The translations under genes were made by a program, and so were the position numbers. From contig JAPLHR010000023.1 in NCBI GenBank assembly GCA_026389535.1, positions 1 through 44,087 on the forward strand: a DNA stretch of 44,087 nt, given 5' to 3'. Below the pieces are notes generated by a model. That model saw nothing but the letters and a program-made list of their open reading frames with translations, had not been told where the DNA came from and searched no databases. The DNA is from Chloroflexota bacterium. GTDB lineage: Bacteria; Chloroflexota; Limnocylindria; Limnocylindrales; Limnocylindraceae. Below, one piece after another: positions 9,415 to 18,887 of this stretch. Within the stretch, counting starts at the first letter, position 1. The number at the start of each line of letters is the position of its first letter.

Positions 9415-10707
9415 ATGAGCGGCGAGCGAGTTCCCGAGATCGTGCCGATCAGTTCGGCGAATAAGCCGACGCAGGTTGAGATCGTTGGCGACCGCATTCG
9501 CATCGCCTCTCTTGAGGTGATTGACCGCGCCCTCGCCGGCTTCCTTGAGAGCCGCACCCCCGAGGATCGTGCCGAAACCGTAGAGCGCGCGATGCGCGTC
9601 GGCCTGATGGCGCTGCAGAGCGCCAGTGGCTCCATCGATGTTGATCACGTGCGTCGCGCCTTCGACAAGTTGCTCAGCGACGCCGGCGAGTCAAACAAGA
9701 AGGCGACCGCCGAGGTCGAAGAGATTCTGCGCAAGACCTTCGCCAACGAGGGTGGCGCCCTGCCCGCGACCCTGGAGCGCTTCCTCGGCGATAAGGGTGA
9801 GCTGGCCCTCTTCACCAAGGACCTCTTCGACGAGAACCGCCGCGACTCAGCGCTCGGTAAGTTGAACACCATTCTCGGCACCTACTTCGATGGCGATGCC
9901 AGCAAGCTCGCCCACCTGCTTGACCCAACGCGCGAGGCGTCGCCACTGAGCGGCTTCCGCGCCGAGATCGCCAAGCGCTTCGACGATGTGCTGCTGAAGA
10001 TCGTTGAGCTTGACGCGTCGCAGAAGGCGGCGAAGGGTGAGCGCAAGAAGGGGACGGCGAAGGGCGCCGACTTTGAGTCGCGTGTCATCGCCGAGTACAC
10101 CGAACTACTGCGCGCCACCAATGACGAGATTGAGGGCACAGGTGGTCTGACCGGTGCAGTCCCCGACTCGAAGAAGGGTGACGCAGTGATCACCATCAAC
10201 GGCCGTGACGCTTCCGCAAGCGTTCTGCGGATTGTGGTTGAGGTGAAAGACAAGTCGATGACAACCCCGGCCATTGAGAAGGAGCTCGCCGAGGCGCGCG
10301 AGAATCGCAAGGCCGAGATCGCCCTGATGGTCTTCAGCGAGGCGGCGGCCCCCGCGGGTGCCTCGCCATTCACCATCAGTCGGCATGGCGTCTACTGCGT
10401 TGTTGACCCTGAGGCTCCCGATGTTGCAATTCTTGAGGCGGGATACCGACTCGCGCGCATCTCGGCGCTGATCCGCGCCAAGTCAGAGGGGAGTGGCGTC
10501 GACCTCTCGGCGGTGAAGGATGCCATCGACGCGCTGCGCAGCCGCCTCGATTCGGTGAAGGAGATCAAGAAGACCCTCACCGCGATCGACTCAACAACCG
10601 AGAAGGCGCGCGACGAGCTCGACGCCCTCCGCGCCGCGATCGTCACCGAGATCGATCGCATTGAAGAGCAGGTTCGAGCGAGCACCGCCGCCGCTCACGG
10701 GCGGTGA
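9415..10707 (+). CDS. Putative PD-(D/E)XK-fold nuclease-like protein with N-terminal helical region and C-terminal coiled coil
   Basis: GADFESRVIAEY...KGDAVITI...LRIVVEVKDKSM (E, D, ExK pattern) and long heptad-like C-terminus (IDALRSRLDSVKEIKKTLTAIDSTTEKARDELDALRAAIVTEIDRIEEQV). Confidence 0.6.
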   Translation: MSGERVPEIVPISSANKPTQVEIVGDRIRIASLEVIDRALAGFLESRTPEDRAETVERAMRVGLMALQSASGSIDVDHVRRAFDKLLSDAGESNKKATAEVEEILRKTFANEGGALPATLERFLGDKGELALFTKDLFDENRRDSALGKLNTILGTYFDGDASKLAHLLDPTREASPLSGFRAEIAKRFDDVLLKIVELDASQKAAKGERKKGTAKGADFESRVIAEYTELLRATNDEIEGTGGLTGAVPDSKKGDAVITINGRDASASVLRIVVEVKDKSMTTPAIEKELAEARENRKAEIALMVFSEAAAPAGASPFTISRHGVYCVVDPEAPDVAILEAGYRLARISALIRAKSEGSGVDLSAVKDAIDALRSRLDSVKEIKKTLTAIDSTTEKARDELDALRAAIVTEIDRIEEQVRASTAAAHGR

Positions 10708-12017
10708 GCAGGGCGATCGCCGACTGGCGGCGCTTCCTCACCGGCCGCTACGCCGCCTTCCGCACCCTCGCCGTCTCCGACGCCGTCGCCGTCGCGCTGA
10801 ACGGAGACAGCCTCTCGATCCCCCTCGTCACCACGCTTGGGGCATCGCCAGCACTTGCGACGCTCATCGGCCTCTTCCCCTTTGTCGGTGGAATTCTGCA
10901 GGGGCTCATGCCCGCCGCACTTCGCCGCAACGGCGGTGACCTGCGTCGGCTGACGTTGCTGATCGGTGCGACCGCACTCTTGCGGCCCATCCTCTATATC
11001 GCCGTCGTGGTGGCGATTGCCGCTGGCGTTCTGCCGCCGCTCGCCGGCATCGGCCTGATCGCGATCGGGTTCGGCGTCGGCGCGACCGCGCAGGCGATTG
11101 CTGGGGCGAACGTGCAGACCTGGTTTGGTCGCATCCTCCCCGAGCGTGAGCGCCGCTTTGTCGCCCCACGCGCCCTCGCCATCCAGTTCGGACTCGGCTC
11201 GGTGCTACTTGTGCCCGTGGCACTTCTCGTTCGCGTTGGCGCGCAAGACTGGGGCGTCCTTATCTATGCGCCGGCCTTCATTGGCGGGCTCGTTGCAAGC
11301 CTGCTCTTCTTGCGCGCGCTGCGCGGGCTGCCACGACCTGGTGCGGTATCGGCGGGTCGCGCCGCAAGCTCTGGTCCACTCTCAACACCAGTGCGCCGCT
11401 TCCTTCGCACCAACATCATCTCGGCTCTTGGCGCCGGATTCGCACCGTATCTCTCGGTGTACGCGATCGTCGTGCTGAAACAAGATGCGGCGTACGCCAT
11501 CCTCATGGCGGCCATCGGCTCCGCCGCGGCGCTCGTCGGCGCGATCCTTATTGGTAACTGGTTGGAGCGCGGCTCGGCGAGTCGTCTCTATCGCATCTCA
11601 CTGGTCGTTCGCGGCGTCGGCATGGCCTCATCAATCCTCGCCGGTCCATGGAATCCATATGCGCCGCTGGTGCTGCTCGTGGTCATCGTCATCATCACCG
11701 TCGGCTTCGCCGCCGGCATCCTCTCCGCACAGGAGCGCGTGCTCCGACTCGCCGCTCCTGGTGAATCGATTCGCGCGCAGTCGGCCTACGGTGCCACCAC
11801 CGCGGGGGCGCTCGCCGTTGGCCAGCTGGCGGGCGTGGTCGTGCTGGCCCTGCTCCCCGTCGCCTACCCCACCTACGTCGGCATCTTCATCGTGACGGGG
11901 GCCTTCCGCCTCGTGGCGGCGGCGACCGCCGACGTGGGCGACGACTGGAATACGGCGACGCGCATCCACCACGGCGAAGAGATGCCCGTCGAGGCGGCCC
12001 TCGAGTCACAGCGCTAG
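10704..12017 (+). CDS. MFS-like multi-TM transporter
   Basis: GTG start overlaps the previous stop (GTGA); about 12 hydrophobic segments. Confidence 0.7.
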   Translation: MSRAIADWRRFLTGRYAAFRTLAVSDAVAVALNGDSLSIPLVTTLGASPALATLIGLFPFVGGILQGLMPAALRRNGGDLRRLTLLIGATALLRPILYIAVVVAIAAGVLPPLAGIGLIAIGFGVGATAQAIAGANVQTWFGRILPERERRFVAPRALAIQFGLGSVLLVPVALLVRVGAQDWGVLIYAPAFIGGLVASLLFLRALRGLPRPGAVSAGRAASSGPLSTPVRRFLRTNIISALGAGFAPYLSVYAIVVLKQDAAYAILMAAIGSAAALVGAILIGNWLERGSASRLYRISLVVRGVGMASSILAGPWNPYAPLVLLVVIVIITVGFAAGILSAQERVLRLAAPGESIRAQSAYGATTAGALAVGQLAGVVVLALLPVAYPTYVGIFIVTGAFRLVAAATADVGDDWNTATRIHHGEEMPVEAALESQR

Positions 12018-12104
12018 GCGCGGGGCTACACTGACCCCAACGCCACCCCTCGTGGGGAGGCAAGAGCGTGCGAGCCGCCCGTGGCCCGCCCAAGGAGGGA
12101 TGCG

Positions 12105-12347
12105 ATGCGCGTACCAGTAGAGATGCCCCGACTCGGCTACGACAGCGAGGTCGGCAAGATCGGCGCCTGGACGGCGAAGGTCGGCGACACCGTCACTGCA
12201 GGCCAGCCGATCGGCGAGCTCGAGACCGAGAAGGCCACCGTCGAGTTCGAGGCCCCAACAGCGGGAACACTTGTAGAGATCGTGCACGCCGCTGGCGCCG
12301 AAGTCGCCGTTGGCGCGGTGATCGCCTACGTCGAAGACGGCAAGTAA
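12105..12347 (+). CDS. Stand-alone lipoyl (biotinyl/lipoyl attachment) domain, E2-type
   Basis: VEMPRLGYDSEVGKIGAWTAKVGDTVTAGQPIGELETEKATVEFEAPTAGTL with lipoyl-lysine motif ETEKA; AGGAGGG before ATG 12105. Confidence 0.8.
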   Translation: MRVPVEMPRLGYDSEVGKIGAWTAKVGDTVTAGQPIGELETEKATVEFEAPTAGTLVEIVHAAGAEVAVGAVIAYVEDGK

Positions 12348-12360
12348 GCCGAACTCGCGC

Positions 12361-13053
12361 ATGCCGAAGCCAGGGCGAACGCCCGTTGAGTTCACACCAA
12401 TGCGCACGGCGATCAGCCGTCGCATGGTCGAGTCCAAATCAAAGGCGCCGCACTTCTATGTCTCCACCGACATTGAGATGGATGCGGTCGTTGCCGCCAA
12501 TGAGACGCTGAACTCCGGACGCACTGGTGACGATCGCGTCACCCTAACCGCGTGGTAGGTGCGCGCACTCGCGCAATCGCTCGCCGCCTACCCCGCACTC
12601 AACGCAGTGTGGGAGGGCGAGGCGCTCGAGCGCTCCACGCCGATCAACATCGGCATCGCGATTGCCATTCCCGACGGCCTCGTTGCGCCGGCACTCCTTG
12701 ATTGCGCAGCAAAAGATCTCGCCACCATTTCCGCGGAGCTGCGTGACCTTGTTGCGCGCACCAAGATCGGCAAGTTGCGCCCTGCGGAATTTACCGAGCA
12801 GACCTTCACCCTCTCAAACCTTGGCTCGTTCCCGGTGACGCAGTTCACCGCCATCGTCACGCCGCCGCAGGTTGCGATCTTGGCGACGGGTCGAAGTGAG
12901 TCGCGCGCCGTGGTGCGCGACGGCGCCGTGGTGGCGCGCACGATGTTGACCGCCACACTCTCCGCCGACCATCGCGCCGTTGATGGCGCACTGGTCGCCG
13001 CCTTCCTCGGCGACCTCAAGTCGCGACTCGAGGCGCCGGCCGGACTCGCCTGA
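12361..13053 (+). pseudogene. 2-oxoacid dehydrogenase acyltransferase (E2) catalytic domain interrupted by an in-frame TAG at 12556-12558
   Basis: Two ORFs in one frame (12361-12558 and 12559-13053) join as ...MRTAISRRMVESKSKAPHFYVS...VTLTAW*VRALAQSLAAYPALN...SADHRAVDGALVAAFLGDLK, a continuous E2 core. Confidence 0.75.
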
Positions 13054-13058
13054 CGCCG

Positions 13059-13715
13059 ATGAGTAGTCAGCCGCTCGGCGATCGATCGAACTACCAGCGC
13101 GGACGCCTCGACGCCAGTGATCTTCTCCCCGACCCGGTCGACCAGTTCCGCCGTTGGGTCAACGAGGCGATCGCCCAGCAGGTCCCCGAGCCACTCGCCG
13201 CCGCCCTCGCCACCGCCGACGACGCCGGGAACCCGAGCGTCCGCATGATCCTGATCCGCGGCATCGGCCCCGAGGGGATCGACTTCTATACGAACCACGG
13301 GAGCCGCAAGGGGCGCGACCTCGCCGCCAGGCCAGCGGCAGCCCTCACCCTCTGGTGGCCGACCCTGGAGCGACAGGTGCGCCTCTCGGGGTCGGTGGCC
13401 CGCCTCTCGGAGGCCGAGTCTGCCGCCTACTTTGCTAGCCGCCCCCGCGAGAGCCAGCTCGGCGCCTGGGCGAGCGCCCAGGGGGAGCCGATCGCCGATC
13501 GTGCCGCACTCGAGGCTGCTCTGAGCGCGGCGGCAGCCAGTCAGGCGCCCACCCCCGAGGCGCTGCCGACCCTCCCGCCGCACTGGGGCGGCTACCGCGT
13601 CACCCCTGCCCAGTGGGAGTTCTGGCAGGGGGGCGAGTACCGCCTCCACGACCGCTTTGAGTACCTCCGAGCCACCCCCGGAGGCCCCTGGGAGACCCGC
13701 CGCCTGCAACCGTAA
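13059..13715 (+). CDS. pdxH: Pyridoxamine 5'-phosphate oxidase
   Basis: RMILIRGIGPEGIDFYTNHGSRKGRDLA, ASRPRESQLGAWAS, PPHWGGYRVTPAQWEFWQGGEYRLHDRFEY. Confidence 0.96.
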   Translation: MSSQPLGDRSNYQRGRLDASDLLPDPVDQFRRWVNEAIAQQVPEPLAAALATADDAGNPSVRMILIRGIGPEGIDFYTNHGSRKGRDLAARPAAALTLWWPTLERQVRLSGSVARLSEAESAAYFASRPRESQLGAWASAQGEPIADRAALEAALSAAAASQAPTPEALPTLPPHWGGYRVTPAQWEFWQGGEYRLHDRFEYLRATPGGPWETRRLQP

Positions 13716-13781
13716 CAATCCTCTCAGGCCGCCGCGCTCCACCCTGCGCTCCCCCTCTGGTATTTCCCGCCCCGCATCAGA

Positions 13782-13787
13782 TAGGAT
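13782..13787 (+). promoter_or_regulatory. Candidate -10 box (TAGGAT) of the peptide transporter operon
   Basis: TAGGAT 70 nt before the start; weak -35; the AAGCGC-N5-GCGCTT dyad follows immediately. Confidence 0.4.
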
Positions 13788-13857
13788 TCCGCCAAGCGCA
13801 GATCGCGCTTCAAGTCTGACGGTGACCCTGTCGGGGAAGCCGCTAAGGAGGAAACAC

Positions 13858-15648
13858 ATGCGAAAGAGGTCGCTACTCGCAACCTTTGCGGTCGCTGCCG
13901 CACTCGTTGCCGGGGCATGCGGCGGGTCGACCGGTTCGACGGTCACCGGAGCAACACTGCTCATCGGTGACTATCAGGACGCGGACTCGCTGAACCCATT
14001 CTTCTACAGCACCGTGATGTCTTCGAACATCGTCGGCGCCACACATGATGGTCTGCTTCGACTCAACGAGAAGCTTGAGCTCGAGCCATGGATGGCCGAA
14101 GAGGCTCCAAGCAAGGCCAACGGCGGCATTCAGGTTCCTGGCGCGGGCGGCGATGCCGCAACCGTCACCTGGAAGCTCCGCGCATGGAAGTGGTCTGACG
14201 GAGTTGATCTCACCTGCGCCGACTATCAGTATGCGCGCGAGTGGATCCTTGATCCGAAGAACACCGCCGTTTCCAAGGTCGGCACCGAGGACATCTCGGC
14301 GATCGACTGCAACGGCAACACGATGGTCGTGCACTACTCGAAGATCTATGCAAACTTGAAGTACGGTCCGGCCGTTGCGCCAAAGCACTACTTCAGCAAG
14401 TACACCGTTGGTAGCGTCCTTGGCGGAAACCCTGCCACCGACGTTTCGACTGACATGCTCTTGGGCGCGGGTTACCGCACCAAGGACCTGCCAACCGTTC
14501 CAACGAGCGGTGCATTCAAGTACGAGAGCCGCACGACCGGTGTCGAGACGGTGATCGTTCGAAACCCTTATTGGAAGGATCCTCGCAACGGCAAGCAGGC
14601 CAAGCTTGCACGACTCAAGTACGTCGTGTGCGGTTCACCTGCAACCTGTACGGCGAAGTTCCGCGCTGGCGAGCTCGACATGGTCACCGACCTTGACGGC
14701 AGCCAGTACGCCCCAACCCTCGACCTAGGTGAGGAGCAGAAGACTCTGCCTGCGTTCACGGTTGAGTTCCTTCGCCCGAACTTCTCCACAACGGTCTGCA
14801 GCGACGGGGCTCCCGCCGAGGCTGACGTTGATGGCGCGCTCCCAACCCGCGCGGCGCGCGGTGGTGGGTGCCCGGCCTCTGACCTGGCAATTCGCCAGGC
14901 AATCGCTCACGTCGTAGACCGCCAGGGCTACCTGGATCAGATCCAGAACGGCACCGGCTTCGTTGCGACGAACGTTGAGCTCCCAGCATTCTTCTTCTAC
15001 AAGGATCTTTCGAGCCAGATCCCGGCTGACAACAGCCCGGAACTTGCAAAGAAGGCCCTTGCGGATGGTGGCTGGGTCGATACCAATGGCGACGGCATCG
15101 TCGAGAAGGACGGCACCTCAGCCATCATCGACTTCTGCACCACGATGAAGCCAACCCGTGGCGCCACCCTTCAGCTGCTTGTTGCAGCCCTGAAGGAAGT
15201 GGGCATTAAGGGCATCGTCGACCAGGTCGGCGCAGGCACGCTCTTCGGCACGTTGACGGATGTGGCTCCAAACACGAAGTGCAACCTGGCTCAGGGCTCG
15301 TACGACGTTGCGCTGCACGCCTTCGGCATTACGTCGGTTGAGCCGAGCGGGTACGACTCGTACCACTCAAGCCAGACCGAAGTGAACGGTGGTGGCAACG
15401 ACCAGTTCGTCAACATCCCAGCGCTTGATGCGGCCCTCGAGGCGATCAAGGGCTCAGTGGACGTTGAAGAGCAGACGACGTTGATGGGCACCGTGCAGGA
15501 CCTCATGGCGGCAAACACCGTCGTGATTCCGCTGCACTACTGGCTCGATATCACGTTGGTCTCGGCCAATGTGTCCGGGTACCTCCCGCATCAGGCGTGG
15601 GGTCCAATTTGGAACGCCTACGAGCTTGACGTCGCAGCTGCGAACTAA
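13858..15648 (+). CDS. ABC transporter substrate-binding lipoprotein, SBP_bac_5 (peptide/oligopeptide) family
   Basis: Signal peptide with lipobox LVAGAC; DYQDADSLNPFF; SD AAGGAGG before ATG 13858; followed by two permeases and two ATPases. Confidence 0.92.
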   Translation: MRKRSLLATFAVAAALVAGACGGSTGSTVTGATLLIGDYQDADSLNPFFYSTVMSSNIVGATHDGLLRLNEKLELEPWMAEEAPSKANGGIQVPGAGGDAATVTWKLRAWKWSDGVDLTCADYQYAREWILDPKNTAVSKVGTEDISAIDCNGNTMVVHYSKIYANLKYGPAVAPKHYFSKYTVGSVLGGNPATDVSTDMLLGAGYRTKDLPTVPTSGAFKYESRTTGVETVIVRNPYWKDPRNGKQAKLARLKYVVCGSPATCTAKFRAGELDMVTDLDGSQYAPTLDLGEEQKTLPAFTVEFLRPNFSTTVCSDGAPAEADVDGALPTRAARGGGCPASDLAIRQAIAHVVDRQGYLDQIQNGTGFVATNVELPAFFFYKDLSSQIPADNSPELAKKALADGGWVDTNGDGIVEKDGTSAIIDFCTTMKPTRGATLQLLVAALKEVGIKGIVDQVGAGTLFGTLTDVAPNTKCNLAQGSYDVALHAFGITSVEPSGYDSYHSSQTEVNGGGNDQFVNIPALDAALEAIKGSVDVEEQTTLMGTVQDLMAANTVVIPLHYWLDITLVSANVSGYLPHQAWGPIWNAYELDVAAAN

Positions 15649-15683
15649 GAGCGCTTAGGGGTTCTACAACGGTAGAAGCCACT

Positions 15684-15724
15684 CTCGCCGCGAGGATTCT
15701 CCTTCGGGAGGGCCTCGCGGCGAG
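15684..15724 (+). other. Strong stem-loop between the binding-protein gene and the permease genes
   Basis: CTCGCCGCGAGG ... CCTCGCGGCGAG perfect 12-bp arms enclosing CTCC-TTCG-GGAG (UUCG tetraloop); no U-tract. Confidence 0.8.
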
Positions 15725-15802
15725 TGCCATCTGGCCCTCCAAGCGATCGGCTAGGCTGAGGGCTACACTCCCTGAAAATCAGACCCGTAGAAAGGTCGGC
15801 CA

Positions 15803-16897
15803 ATGATCAAATACGCGCTCCGCAGAATCGCGCTCGGGATAGGGATCATGCTCGGCTCGAGCGTGCTTATCTATGCGCTCATTCTCGCAGCGCCTGGCGG
15901 CCCTGAGCAGAAGTTTGCCGAAAACCCGAAGTACACCCAAGAGCAGAAGGAGGGGTACCTCATTTCGCTCGGCCTCGATAAGCCGGTCCCCGTGCAGTAC
16001 TGCCGCTGGCTCGGCGCCTGCCGCCGCGACAAGGACGGCCTCGATGCCCTCGTCGGTCCAACTGGGTTTCCAACCTTCCTGCCGAGCGAGATCTCTGGCA
16101 TCTACACGGGCATCCTCCATGGTGAGCTCGGCTACTCCTACGCCAATGGTGAGAACGTCGGCGATCTGATCGCTGCGGCCGCACTCCCAACGCTCATCCT
16201 CGCTGGCCTCTCCATTGTGATTTGGCTCAGCCTGGCGGTACTCCTCGGTGTATGGACCGGCCTCCGCGCCGGAACACGGTTTGACAATGCGGTGACCACC
16301 GTCACGTACGTCAGTTCAACCTTCCCCACCTTCATCCTCGGTTTCATGATGATCTGGATCTTCGCCGTGACCCTCGGCATCACACCAGTAAGCGGCATGA
16401 CCGATGGGCGACTCTCGCCTGCATTCGGTAGTGACGCTTACTGGCAGTACTTCGCCAGCGCACCGCTAACCGCCATCATCGACCTTGCCCGCCACCTGAT
16501 TCTGCCCGTATCCACGCTCGTCATCATTAGCGTTGCCGGTGACTCGCGCTACGTGCGTGCCTCCGTCATCGATGCGCTCAGCGCCGAGCATGTGCGTACC
16601 GCGCGGGCAAAGGGGCTCTCTTCAAGACGAATCATCTTCCGACACACGCTGCGCACCGCGCTCGTGCCATTTGCAACGAACCTCGGACTCGCCTTCCCCT
16701 TCCTCTTCGGTGGCGCGCTCATTACGGAGACGATCTTCTCGTGGCCCGGCGTCGGTCGACTGACGCTATTGGCCACAAACGGCTTGGACTACCCGGTTCT
16801 TATGGCGATCCTGCTGATCGGCTCTCTGATGGTGGTAATCGGCAACCTCATCTCTGACCTGCTCTACGCCGTACTGGATCCGCGGGTGCGCCTGTGA
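15803..16897 (+). CDS. Peptide ABC transporter permease (DppB/OppB type)
   Basis: ALRRIALGIGIMLGSSVLIYALI; binding-protein-dependent permease motif VRTARAKGLSSRRIIFRHTLRTALVP. Confidence 0.93.
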   Translation: MIKYALRRIALGIGIMLGSSVLIYALILAAPGGPEQKFAENPKYTQEQKEGYLISLGLDKPVPVQYCRWLGACRRDKDGLDALVGPTGFPTFLPSEISGIYTGILHGELGYSYANGENVGDLIAAAALPTLILAGLSIVIWLSLAVLLGVWTGLRAGTRFDNAVTTVTYVSSTFPTFILGFMMIWIFAVTLGITPVSGMTDGRLSPAFGSDAYWQYFASAPLTAIIDLARHLILPVSTLVIISVAGDSRYVRASVIDALSAEHVRTARAKGLSSRRIIFRHTLRTALVPFATNLGLAFPFLFGGALITETIFSWPGVGRLTLLATNGLDYPVLMAILLIGSLMVVIGNLISDLLYAVLDPRVRL

Positions 16898-17814
16898 CCG
16901 CAGCGGCACACGCCACCAAGGCAACCAAGGCGCAGAAGGCCGAGAGTCCATGGGTGCAGGCGCGTAGGCGCTTCTTCGCCGGTCGCCAAGGTCCGTGGGG
17001 TCTCGCCATCCTCGGCTTCATCTTCCTCCTCATCATCGTTGGACCCTTCTTCGCCCCATATCACGTGGGTGAGATTCCAAAGCCGAGTGAATTCGTCTTC
17101 CTTGGGCGCGGCCCTTCGGCGGAGCACATCTTTGGCGAAACGGCGCAGCTGCAGCTCGATGTCTTCATGCTCGTCGTCAACGGGGGCCGAGCCTCACTCT
17201 TCATCGGTTTTGCCGCCGCGGTCGGCTCTATTACGATCGGCACGCTTGTGGGCATCATCGCCGGCTACTTTGGTGGGCGGCTTGACTCGTTCCTCATGCG
17301 CGTCGTGGATGTCTTCCTCGCAATCCCAAGCCTCTTCGTGATTATTGTCGGAGCGAAGATCCTCAGTGCCCTTGGCGGCACAGGACTCCAGACCGTCATC
17401 ATTGTGTTCATCGTCTTCGGATGGATGGGCATCGCGCGCCTTGTGCGCGGACAGGTGCTCGCCCTGCGCGAGATGGAGTTCATTGAGGCGGCACGTGCCC
17501 TCGGCGTACGTCCAATTCGCATTGCCGTGCGCCATGTGTTGCCGAATGCCATTGGCCCCGTCGTCGTCTCGTTCCCGTTTGCCGTGGGTGGCGCCATCAT
17601 CGGCGAGGCCTTCATCAGCTACCTCGGTTTCGGCGTATCGGCGCTCACCCCTACCTGGGGAAACATGCTCTCCAACGCTGAGGACTTCCTTCTGCAGGGG
17701 AACTGGTGGTGGCTCGGATTCCCAGGCCTCTTCATCATCATGACCTCGCTATCCGTCAACATGATTGGCGATGCACTCCGCGAGAGCCTTGAGCCGGAGG
17801 GTCGACGATCGTGA
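16894..17814 (+). CDS. Peptide ABC transporter permease (DppC/OppC type)
   Basis: EAARALGVRPIRIAVRHVLPNAIGPVVV; overlaps the preceding permease by 4 nt. Confidence 0.93.
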   Translation: MTAAAHATKATKAQKAESPWVQARRRFFAGRQGPWGLAILGFIFLLIIVGPFFAPYHVGEIPKPSEFVFLGRGPSAEHIFGETAQLQLDVFMLVVNGGRASLFIGFAAAVGSITIGTLVGIIAGYFGGRLDSFLMRVVDVFLAIPSLFVIIVGAKILSALGGTGLQTVIIVFIVFGWMGIARLVRGQVLALREMEFIEAARALGVRPIRIAVRHVLPNAIGPVVVSFPFAVGGAIIGEAFISYLGFGVSALTPTWGNMLSNAEDFLLQGNWWWLGFPGLFIIMTSLSVNMIGDALRESLEPEGRRS

Positions 17815-18887
17815 GCGCCGCCAAGAGGAGCCCCGTGAGCAAGCTCGCGTCGGCGTCGACCGCACCGCTTCTGGCGGTGACAGATCTGGGGATCAGCTTC
17901 CGCACCAGCCGCGGCATCCTGAAGGTTGTTGACGGCGTCTCATTCGATCTTGCCGCTGGCGAATGCCTGGCAATTGTTGGTGAGTCGGGATCTGGTAAGA
18001 CCGTATCGGCGATGGCGATCATCTCGCTGCTCAGCCGCAAGCAGGCAATCATCGAGGGATCGATCAAGTTCAAGGGCCGCGAACTCGTTGGACTGAGCGA
18101 AGACGAGCTGCGCCCAATTCGTGGCGGCGGGATCGGCGTGATCTTCCAGGAGCCGCTCTCGGCGCTTAACCCCGTAACGAACATTGGCGAACAGATCGCC
18201 GAGGTGATCGTTGCCCACCGCAAGTTGAGCTGGAAAGAGGCGCACAAGCTAGCGATCGGCTATCTCGAGCAGGTTGAGATCTCGCAGCCAGACCGACGCG
18301 CCAAGCAGTATCCGCACGAGCTCTCAGGTGGCATGCGACAGCGCGCCATGATCGCCATGGCCCTATCGGGGGAGCCCTCGATGATTATTGCCGACGAGCC
18401 GACTACCGCCCTCGACGTCACCATTCAGGCACAGGTGCTCGACCTGCTGCGCCGTACCACCACCGAGCGTGGCGCCGCACTCCTGCTCATCACCCACGAC
18501 CTTGGTGTCGTCGCCGAGACGGCCGACCGCATCGCCGTGATGTACGCCGGCCAGATCGTTGAGACCGGTAAGGCCGCCAGCGTGCTACGCGAGCCGGCGA
18601 GCCCATACACGCGCGACCTCGTCACCTCAATCCCTTCGTTCGCTGCGCGTGGCAAGAAGCTCAACACCATCACCGGTATGGTGCCGTCGCCCGACGCCTT
18701 CCCGGCCGGCTGCCGCTTCGCTCCGCGCTGCCGCTACGCAATCACCGCCTGCACCACCGCCGTTCCACCACTTGAGCCGCTCAAGGATGGCCACCTCGTT
18801 CGCTGCATTCGCACCAAGGAGGTGCTTGATGGCACCGCCGCGGGAAAGCGCACATCTCCAGCAACCAAGAAGGGGGCGGCACGATGA
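17811..18887 (+). CDS. Peptide ABC transporter ATP-binding protein (DppD/OppD type)
   Basis: [35 protein letters not shown]-terminal [14 protein letters not shown] oligopeptide-transporter motif. Confidence 0.94.
   Translation: MSAAKRSPVSKLASASTAPLLAVTDLGISFRTSRGILKVVDGVSFDLAAGECLAIVGESGSGKTVSAMAIISLLSRKQAIIEGSIKFKGRELVGLSEDELRPIRGGGIGVIFQEPLSALNPVTNIGEQIAEVIVAHRKLSWKEAHKLAIGYLEQVEISQPDRRAKQYPHELSGGMRQRAMIAMALSGEPSMIIADEPTTALDVTIQAQVLDLLRRTTTERGAALLLITHDLGVVAETADRIAVMYAGQIVETGKAASVLREPASPYTRDLVTSIPSFAARGKKLNTITGMVPSPDAFPAGCRFAPRCRYAITACTTAVPPLEPLKDGHLVRCIRTKEVLDGTAAGKRTSPATKKGAAR

Noticed and set aside
12556-12558. TAG in the E2 core as a recoded (e.g. pyrrolysine) codon
   Set aside because: TAG is the ordinary terminator of several genes here (panB, panC, DRTGG ATPase, pncB, NYN), so general recoding is not supported; local readthrough cannot be excluded
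12588-13964. 458-aa minus-strand ORF opposite the E2 core and pdxH
   Set aside because: Shadow ORF; overlaps pdxH entirely and has no recognisable motif
15752-15769. TAGGCT / TACACT as an internal promoter before the peptide permease genes
   Set aside because: No convincing -35 at proper spacing; the gene has its own SD and is likely read from the upstream operon promoter
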